This document shows, one piece after another, positions 30,580 to 35,838 of a stretch of 35,838 nucleotides of DNA. Source of the stretch: Betaproteobacteria bacterium. Its GTDB lineage: Bacteria; Pseudomonadota; Gammaproteobacteria; Burkholderiales; SG8-41. Position 1 is the stretch's first letter. Every line of letters begins with the position of its first letter. The position numbers and the translations under genes are program-made. A model generated the notes under the pieces. That model did not search any database and was not told where the DNA came from. It saw nothing but the letters and a program-made list of their open reading frames with translations. The stretch is from the NCBI GenBank assembly GCA_947486575.1, contig CANKUB010000041.1, positions 1-35,838 on the forward strand, read 5' to 3'.

Positions 30580-32948
30580 AACGCAACTTTACCCAGCGCC
30601 TGCAATATCCGCTCCGGCGTAAACGGCTGATCGTTGACGCGCGCCTTGAAGGGTTTCAAGGCATCGTTAATGGCGTTCATGACTGCCGCTGGCGCACCCG
30701 CGACACCTGCCTCACCTGCACCGCGTGCGCCGAGTTCCGACACCCGCGTCGGCGAATGCGTGTGGCCCACTTCGATATCCGGCATTTCACCCGCCATCGG
30801 CACCAGGTATTCCGCCAGTGTGCCGTTGAGCAACTGCCCTTGGTCGCTGTAGATGCACTGCTCGAATAACGCAGCGCCGATGCCCTGCACCACGCCGCCA
30901 CGGATCTGCTCATCCACCAGCAATGGATTCACCACGGTGCCCGCATCATCGATCACCCAATGCTTGAGCACTTTGACAAAGCCGGTTTCAGGATCCACTT
31001 CGACGTAGCTTCCATGCGCGCCATTGGTAAAAATACCGCTGTAGTGTTTTTGCGCGTAACTGCGTGTCACCGTCAGCTCGGGCTGATAATCCCTGGGCAC
31101 CTGCTCAGTGCGAAAATACGCGGTGCGCGCCACTTCTTCGAGCGAGATTTTCACCACGCCGGTTTGCGCATCCACCACATTGCCGTTGCGAATATCCAGC
31201 ATCGACGCTTCTGATTCCATCAGCCGCGCAACGAAATTCAGGATGTTTGCCTTCAACGCTTTGCCGGTTTGAAACACGGCTTCGCCGCCGATGCCGGTAC
31301 CACGTGAACCCCAATTGCCGCCGCCATAAGGCGTGGTTTCGGTATCCCCCATGATCACCCGCACGTTCTCTACTGCTACGCCTACGCAGGTGGCTGCCAC
31401 CTGTGCCGCAACAGCGTGTGCGCCCTGGCCAAACTCCGTCAGACTGGTCGCCACCGTAATGCCGCCAGTAGGCATCAAGCGTATGGTGCAGGCATCCTGC
31501 GACGCAATCGACACGCCGCCTTGCCCGTAGGTGGCCGACGACGACATGGAATTTTCAATGAACATCGCCAGCCCGATGCCGCGATACACACCCTTCGCGC
31601 GCAATGCCTGTTGCTCACGCCGAAGCTCATCATAACCCATTGTTTTTAACAACAATTCCAATGATGCATGCTGAGAAAGTTTTTCAAACGTTGCGCCACT
31701 CAAACAGGTGCGCGGGTAAGCGTCGTCGGGCGCGAGATTGCGTTTACGAAAGGCAGCGGGATCCATGCCCACCGCGTCGGCAGCGAGATCGACGATGCCC
31801 TCGGTGATTGCGCACACCACCGGGTGTCCCACCGCGCGATATTGACCATACATGCCCTTGTTCTGAAACACCGCACGTGCGCGCCCTCGGTAAGCCTGCG
31901 GCATGTAAGGCGCACCGGTGAGATTGGTGACGTGAATACCTTCGTTCGCACCACCGCGCGGATAACCGGAATACGGACCGATGCCATAGATGTCATCCAC
32001 CTCGAACGCCAGCATATCACCCGCCTTGGAGACAGCACAGCGCACCGTCGCACGATGCCCGCGTGCATGAAAATCCGACACAAACGATTCCAGGCGGTCG
32101 GCCACGAATTTCACTGGACGCCCGGTGAGCAGCGCCGCTGCTGCCGTAGCCATGTCGTCGCCGTAGGTGTGAATCTTGAGGCCAAACGCGCCACCGACAT
32201 CGGGCGCAATCACCCGCACGTTGTTTTCCGGCAGACCAAAGTGATGCGCGAGTATCCATTGCATCATGTACGGCACCTGCGTGGAGTGCCACACCGTCAT
32301 TTGTGCATCAGCAGCGTTGTAATCGACGAGAATGGTGCGCGATTCCAGCGACACCGGCGTATGACGCCCGGTGGTAAACGTGGCCTCAACCACATGATCG
32401 GCTGCGGCAAACACATCATCCACCTTGCCGTTATCGATGAAGCGTTCCACGCACAGATTGCTGCCGAGTTCAGGATGTATCAGCGGCGTTGCGGCATCCA
32501 GCGCGGTTTCGATATCAGTCACGGCAGGCAGCGCTTCGTACTCCACCTCAATGTATTGCAGGGCATCTTCAGCCAACGCCCGCGTTTGCGCCACCACCAT
32601 CGCCACTGGCTCCCCCTGCCAGCGTGCGATATCCACCGCCAACGGCAATTGCGGCGCAGACTGCATTCCCTTGATGTGTTTCAACACACCGACGTACGGC
32701 TTGCACATCGCGGCCACGTCAGCCCCTGTGATCACGCGTACCACGCCCGGCACCCGCACGGCAGCGGCAATATCCAGTCGCGTGATACGCGCATGCGCAT
32801 GCGGGCTGCGCAACACGGCTGCGTGCAGCATGCGCGGCAATTGGAGGTCATCTACGTATTGCCCGCGCCCGGCGAGCAGGCGTTTGGCGTTGGCGCGCGG
32901 GAGGGAGGCGCCGATGTAGCCGCTATTGTTTGATTCTTGTGATTTCAA
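30576..32948 (-). CDS. Xanthine dehydrogenase-family molybdopterin-binding subunit (aldehyde oxidase/CoxL-like), orphan
   Basis: A 790-residue large subunit of a molybdenum hydroxylase. RLLAGRGQYVDDL (24-35) starts the a/b hammerhead domain; DVGGAFGLK (250-258), GQGAHAVAAQVAA and the active-site motif GAGEAGVAG (about 743-751, catalytic Glu) are present. The motif that is usually YRGAGRPE reads YRAVGHP (370-376), so pocket chemistry may differ. The frame starts at TTG (32946-32948) with no good ribosome site and no nearby ATG alternative. Such enzymes need 2Fe-2S and FAD subunits, and none is adjacent: upstream is MazEF (25 bases), downstream a nuclease and a Bug receptor. Either the partners are encoded elsewhere or electrons go to a different acceptor. 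Confidence 0.87.
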   Translation of the reverse strand: MKSQESNNSGYIGASLPRANAKRLLAGRGQYVDDLQLPRMLHAAVLRSPHAHARITRLDIAAAVRVPGVVRVITGADVAAMCKPYVGVLKHIKGMQSAPQLPLAVDIARWQGEPVAMVVAQTRALAEDALQYIEVEYEALPAVTDIETALDAATPLIHPELGSNLCVERFIDNGKVDDVFAAADHVVEATFTTGRHTPVSLESRTILVDYNAADAQMTVWHSTQVPYMMQWILAHHFGLPENNVRVIAPDVGGAFGLKIHTYGDDMATAAAALLTGRPVKFVADRLESFVSDFHARGHRATVRCAVSKAGDMLAFEVDDIYGIGPYSGYPRGGANEGIHVTNLTGAPYMPQAYRGRARAVFQNKGMYGQYRAVGHPVVCAITEGIVDLAADAVGMDPAAFRKRNLAPDDAYPRTCLSGATFEKLSQHASLELLLKTMGYDELRREQQALRAKGVYRGIGLAMFIENSMSSSATYGQGGVSIASQDACTIRLMPTGGITVATSLTEFGQGAHAVAAQVAATCVGVAVENVRVIMGDTETTPYGGGNWGSRGTGIGGEAVFQTGKALKANILNFVARLMESEASMLDIRNGNVVDAQTGVVKISLEEVARTAYFRTEQVPRDYQPELTVTRSYAQKHYSGIFTNGAHGSYVEVDPETGFVKVLKHWVIDDAGTVVNPLLVDEQIRGGVVQGIGAALFEQCIYSDQGQLLNGTLAEYLVPMAGEMPDIEVGHTHSPTRVSELGARGAGEAGVAGAPAAVMNAINDALKPFKARVNDQPFTPERILQALGKVAL

Positions 32949-32973
32949 AATGAAAATTCGTGCGATGCGGCGA

Positions 32974-33318
32974 TTACCCAGCCACCAAGCCCATCAACCG
33001 GCCCAAGGCATCATCGATAACCACCTGCGGCGCGCGCTCCACTTTTTTTGCCTGACGTGCATTCAAGTCAAGCATGCGAATTTTATTCACCAAGGCGACG
33101 CCTTGCGTTTTGCAACCTGTGCCGGTCAGCGATACGGCAAAACCTGCGTATCGCGCAAAGTCTCCACCTTGCGTGATCGGCGCCACCAGCACATCACCCA
33201 GCCGGTTGAAATCCCTGGTGGTCAGCACCAGCGCCGGACGCGCTGCACCACGCATCTCGTGCCCGACCACTGGGTCAAGACTGACGCGAACAATATCGCC
33301 ACGATCAAATACCGCCAT
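32974..33318 (-). CDS. mazF: MazF/PemK-family endoribonuclease toxin
   Basis: A 114-residue PemK/MazF-fold toxin. FDRGDIVRVSLDPVVGHEMR at the N-terminus, RPALVLTTRDFNRLG, VLVAPITQGG and GVALVNKIRMLDL follow the family pattern, including the RPALVL strand and the basic/Thr residues of the RNase site. MazF toxins cleave mRNA at short single-stranded motifs. I start it at ATG 33316-33318, which shares one base with the antitoxin stop (TGATG); the longer frame to 33357 runs into the antitoxin gene. It looks full-length and functional. The hydroxylase gene follows after 25 bases. Confidence 0.9.
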   Translation of the reverse strand: MAVFDRGDIVRVSLDPVVGHEMRGAARPALVLTTRDFNRLGDVLVAPITQGGDFARYAGFAVSLTGTGCKTQGVALVNKIRMLDLNARQAKKVERAPQVVIDDALGRLMGLVAG

Positions 33319-33569
33319 CACCAAACCTCTTGACCGGCGGGCCGCGCCACATCCCATAGCGCCATGTCAACCGGAGGGGGTGCTTTCGGGTCGCACTGGG
33401 CCAGCATATCGGCGAGCGAAAACTTCCGCTTGGGCGACAGCGTTATCGTATGCTCGTCCGTCGTTTTCAGAATCATCGACTGACCCGCCTTAATGCCCAG
33501 ATTTTTCAACACCGCTGGCGGCAAAACCGCTACCGTACTGTTGCCGTACTTACGTAGCACTACTTCCAT
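33318..33569 (-). CDS. mazE: MazE/PemI-family antitoxin with AbrB-like domain
   Basis: An 83-residue antitoxin. Residues 1-45 form the MazE/AbrB swapped-hairpin DNA-binding domain (VVLRKYGNSTVAVLPPAVLK, LGIKAGQSMILKTT), and the acidic tail (ADMLAQCDPKAPPPVDMALW) would wrap the toxin. It neutralises MazF and autoregulates the operon. The stop overlaps the toxin ATG by one base. The 90-base gap upstream (33570-33659) is the probable promoter region and separates it from the glycosyltransferase gene; no clear operator was found. Confidence 0.9.
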   Translation of the reverse strand: MEVVLRKYGNSTVAVLPPAVLKNLGIKAGQSMILKTTDEHTITLSPKRKFSLADMLAQCDPKAPPPVDMALWDVARPAGQEVW

Positions 33570-33659
33570 CGCCTCACCTCACTGTTTAGCATCGTTGAAC
33601 ATAGTTTATTGCCTGCCGTAAACGCTGTCAATCAGTGTTGAACATCTGGAATGGGCGAT

Positions 33660-34880
33660 TTACAACGTCCTCGCTGCAAGCCGTTCAATCAACCGCAACT
33701 GCTGCGGCAGACAAATACCCGCAAGATCGTAACACTCCACTGACGTAGCGCGCGCTGCCGTGCGTAGATGTTCATATTTTAACGGTTGCCCCAGCGCATC
33801 GATCACCCTATCAGCCAGCGTACGATGATCAAAAAAATCCACCAGCAGTCCGTTCTTGCCGTGGGTTATAACCTCCTCCACCGGCGCGGTTGCACTGCCC
33901 ACCACCAAACAGCCCGCACTCATGGCTTCGATACAGCTCCAGCCCAGCACAAACGGATAGGTTAAATAGACGTGACATCTTGAAACCTGCAACACGTTCA
34001 GATAGGCGCCGTACGGAATACGCCCAAGAAAATGCACGCGATTCAGGTCAATGTCCGCTTTGACTTCATCCAGAAACATCTGCTTCCAGGTGTGACCTTC
34101 GGGCGCCTTTGGCCCGTATGACACTTCGTCGCCACCGACGATCAGCACGGTAGCGTCAGGCCGTTCGCGCAGTATGTGCGGCAGCGCCCGCATGAATTGA
34201 TGATAGCCGCGATACGGCTCCAGATTACGATTGACAAAGGTGAGCACCTCATCGCCAGCGCGCAGGGTTTTGCCATCCACAGTAATCGTCGCTGCGGTAT
34301 TGGGGCGCACGATTTGCGTATCGATGCCATCGAACACCACGCTGATGCGCTCACGATACGCGCGCGGCATGGTGCTGTGCTGAAACTGGGTGGGCGTGAT
34401 ACCCCAATCCATGGCGTCCATCGTCAACAGCAGATTGGCATTCTTGGTGCGTACTCTGGCGGCGTTGCCGATGTCGTTGGCGGCGAACTCGGCATCGAAA
34501 TTTACATCAAGTCCGCGCACCGCGTAAAAAAATTCCAGCAGCGCCAGCAACTTCGCATCCGGCCATACGTCTTTCAGAAACAGGCTCTCGCCCCAGCCGG
34601 GGTTGGCGACGATCACGTCCGGTTTGTAACCGGATTGCCTCATGCGCACCGCGGCGGCTGCACACGCGTCACCGCGTATCAGTTTGGTTTCAAAATCCGC
34701 CGCCAGCGGATGAATATCGCGCGTGGAACCACGCCCAATCGGATACCGCACCATCGGAATCTGCGGCAAGCCCGCGCCATCAATCGCCAGCGCACGCACG
34801 TCATGTCCCGCGTTGGCCAGCGCAGGCGCCAGATGCTTGAATTGCCCCGGAAAATTCTGATGGATGAAGAGCAGATTCAT
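33660..34880 (-). CDS. Glycosyltransferase, GT4-like GT-B fold
   Basis: A 406-residue glycosyltransferase. The N-terminal Rossmann domain starts NLLFIHQNFPGQFKHLAPAL and includes PDVIVANPGWGESLFLKDVW; FFYAVRGLDVNFDAEF is typical of the subgroup. The C-terminal donor-binding domain shows FVNRNLEPYRGYHQFMRALP, VLIVGGDEVSYG, VHFLGRIPYGAYLNVL and the EAMSAGCLVVGSATAPVEEV segment that contacts the nucleotide sugar. Acceptor and donor are unknown. No neighbouring polysaccharide genes are visible, so it stands alone apart from the alpha/beta hydrolase 39 bases upstream. It is cytoplasmic, with no signal or membrane segment. Confidence 0.87.
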   Translation of the reverse strand: MNLLFIHQNFPGQFKHLAPALANAGHDVRALAIDGAGLPQIPMVRYPIGRGSTRDIHPLAADFETKLIRGDACAAAAVRMRQSGYKPDVIVANPGWGESLFLKDVWPDAKLLALLEFFYAVRGLDVNFDAEFAANDIGNAARVRTKNANLLLTMDAMDWGITPTQFQHSTMPRAYRERISVVFDGIDTQIVRPNTAATITVDGKTLRAGDEVLTFVNRNLEPYRGYHQFMRALPHILRERPDATVLIVGGDEVSYGPKAPEGHTWKQMFLDEVKADIDLNRVHFLGRIPYGAYLNVLQVSRCHVYLTYPFVLGWSCIEAMSAGCLVVGSATAPVEEVITHGKNGLLVDFFDHRTLADRVIDALGQPLKYEHLRTAARATSVECYDLAGICLPQQLRLIERLAARTL

Positions 34881-34919
34881 GCACTGACGGTCATTATCGT
34901 AATTATTTGTTTTTATTGA

Positions 34920-35681
34920 TTATTTCATGAAGTCCAGCATCAACGCATTGACCTCATCCGCTGCTTCGTACATCACCCAATGCCCCGCTCCCTCAATGCT
35001 GTCGATGCGTACATCCGACCTGGCGGCGCGGCATTCATCGACGCGGGGTTGAATATTCGGTATGCACAAGGCATCGGCGGCGCCCCAGATAATCTGCACA
35101 CCGCAGGTCATTTTTTGCAGTGCCTGCGTCATCAAATCTGGCGTCAGGCTGATGCGCCGACCGTCGTAACGCGTGCGCAGCACATTCGTCAGATGCAGGT
35201 CTACCGCTTCTTCGGTCACTTTGAGCGGGTCTGCGATCATCATCACGCGCAGGTTATGCCCCAGCACTTCGCGCATCAAGGCGTCGCCTTCACTGGCCTT
35301 CGGAATTCTTTTCATGCCGAGATCGGGCTGTTTGCCGCCAAAGCCACCGGGGCCCATCAACGACAGCTTGTGCACGCGCGTGCCTAATTGCGCCGCGCAT
35401 AACGCGGCAATCGCACCGCCCAGCGAAAATCCCGCAAGCCTGAACGCGCCCGTGGGCACAATGTCGTTTAACCCCGCCATCACCAGTGCAACAAACGCTT
35501 CGCACGGCATTTCCTTCGATACCCAGGGCGATTCGCCGTAGCCCGGCATATCGAGCGCGTGTACCGTGTAGTGCTGTGCCAACGCATCAAAATTGCGATC
35601 CCAGTGGTTCACGGAACCCATGCCGCCATGGATCAACACCAGTGGCGGGCCGTTGCCTGCCGATTTGCTGTAAAGCTTCAT
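34920..35681 (-). CDS. Alpha/beta-fold hydrolase
   Basis: A 253-residue alpha/beta hydrolase close to meta-cleavage-product hydrolases and related esterases. LVLIHGGMGSVNHW gives the oxyanion loop, GFSLGG (84-89) the nucleophile S86, WGAADAL the acid D203, and GAGHWVMYE the histidine H234. A cap of about residues 112-180 separates the core halves. The triad is intact. Substrate is not predictable; relatives act on aromatic ring-cleavage products, lactones or esters. It precedes the glycosyltransferase on the same strand with 39 bases between, in an AT-rich spacer carrying another copy of the TAA-N2-ATTTG motif. Confidence 0.88.
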   Translation of the reverse strand: MKLYSKSAGNGPPLVLIHGGMGSVNHWDRNFDALAQHYTVHALDMPGYGESPWVSKEMPCEAFVALVMAGLNDIVPTGAFRLAGFSLGGAIAALCAAQLGTRVHKLSLMGPGGFGGKQPDLGMKRIPKASEGDALMREVLGHNLRVMMIADPLKVTEEAVDLHLTNVLRTRYDGRRISLTPDLMTQALQKMTCGVQIIWGAADALCIPNIQPRVDECRAARSDVRIDSIEGAGHWVMYEAADEVNALMLDFMK

Positions 35682-35728
35682 ATTTATCTAGGGTCTTCGC
35701 GTACGAGTGTGGGTGAATTTGAGGCATT

Positions 35729-35838
35729 TTAGAGCACTGGCAACATGCACGTGAGTATTTTCAGTCGCAGATATTCCTCATCGCGCAGCCCGTATGCACG
35801 ACGTTGAATGACGCGAATTTTGTTGTTCAATCCCTCAA
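35729..35838 (-). mobile_element. C-terminal end of an ISL3-family-like transposase, cut by window edge
   Basis: Reading the minus strand from the right edge gives EGLNNKIRVIQRRAYGLRDE and EYLRLKILTCMLPVL, ending at TAA 35729-35731. This is, from memory, the typical C-terminus of ISL3-type (and related DDE) transposases (EGxNNKIKxIKRxAYGxRD). Only the last 35 codons are in the window, so it is unknown whether the element is complete. The terminal inverted repeat expected just downstream (about 35690-35728) was not identified. Confidence 0.75.

Noticed and set aside
31668-32933. Long plus-strand frame (421 codons) opposite the molybdopterin hydroxylase
   Set aside because: Antisense shadow with strongly biased His/Arg content; the minus-strand frame carries clear family motifs.

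Overview
The window looks like chromosomal DNA of a betaproteobacterium, probably Burkholderiales or close to it. The evidence is the stress-sigma block rpoE-rseA-rseB-mucD-glutaredoxin pointing toward lepA, four separate Bug/TctC-type periplasmic solute receptors (a family greatly expanded in that group), and TctA/TctB genes. Genus cannot be told from the sequence. No rRNA, tRNA or CRISPR array was recognised.

Layout. (1) 1-6.1 kb: first 45 codons of lepA on the minus strand, then a plus-strand metallo-beta-lactamase/receiver fusion gene lying between lepA and the minus-strand rpoE operon. (2) 6.1-9.4 kb: a substrate-binding/permease fusion of the osmoprotectant ABC type without an ATPase gene, an intact VapBC pair, a decayed BrnT toxin in front of an intact BrnA antitoxin, and a small TPR-like ORF. 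(3) 9.4-13.5 kb: a polysaccharide-deacetylase-like hydrolase and a Bug receptor on the minus strand, divergent from two tandem paralogous Bug receptors. (4) 13.5-20.1 kb: a tight seven-gene minus-strand operon tctB-tctA-IDH/IPMDH-like dehydrogenase-PanE-like reductase-small Cys-rich secreted protein-leuC-like-leuD-like. (5) 20.2-26.2 kb: two tandem full-length AcnA-type aconitases separated by a REPIN-like palindrome. (6) 26.2-28.9 kb: a zeta-toxin-like kinase with a small overlapping partner, two inverted-repeat elements, an MBL hydrolase and a NUDIX hydrolase. (7) 28.9-33.6 kb: a minus-strand run of MazEF, an orphan molybdopterin hydroxylase subunit, a thermonuclease-like protein with an Excalibur tail, and a fourth Bug receptor. 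(8) 33.6-35.8 kb: a glycosyltransferase, an alpha/beta hydrolase, and the C-terminus of a transposase running off the right edge.

How the parts may work together. Regions 3-5 read as a carboxylate-uptake and catabolism island: Bug receptors and TctAB for import, LeuCD-like and AcnA-like hydro-lyases to isomerise a hydroxy-di/tricarboxylate, an NAD-type beta-decarboxylating dehydrogenase and a 2-oxoacid reductase. The combination, with a Cys-rich secreted protein inside the operon, is the best candidate here for an uncharacterised pathway. The substrate is not evident from the sequence. Toxin-antitoxin genes or remnants occur at four places around this cargo, and short repeats have inserted next to, and once inside, its genes.
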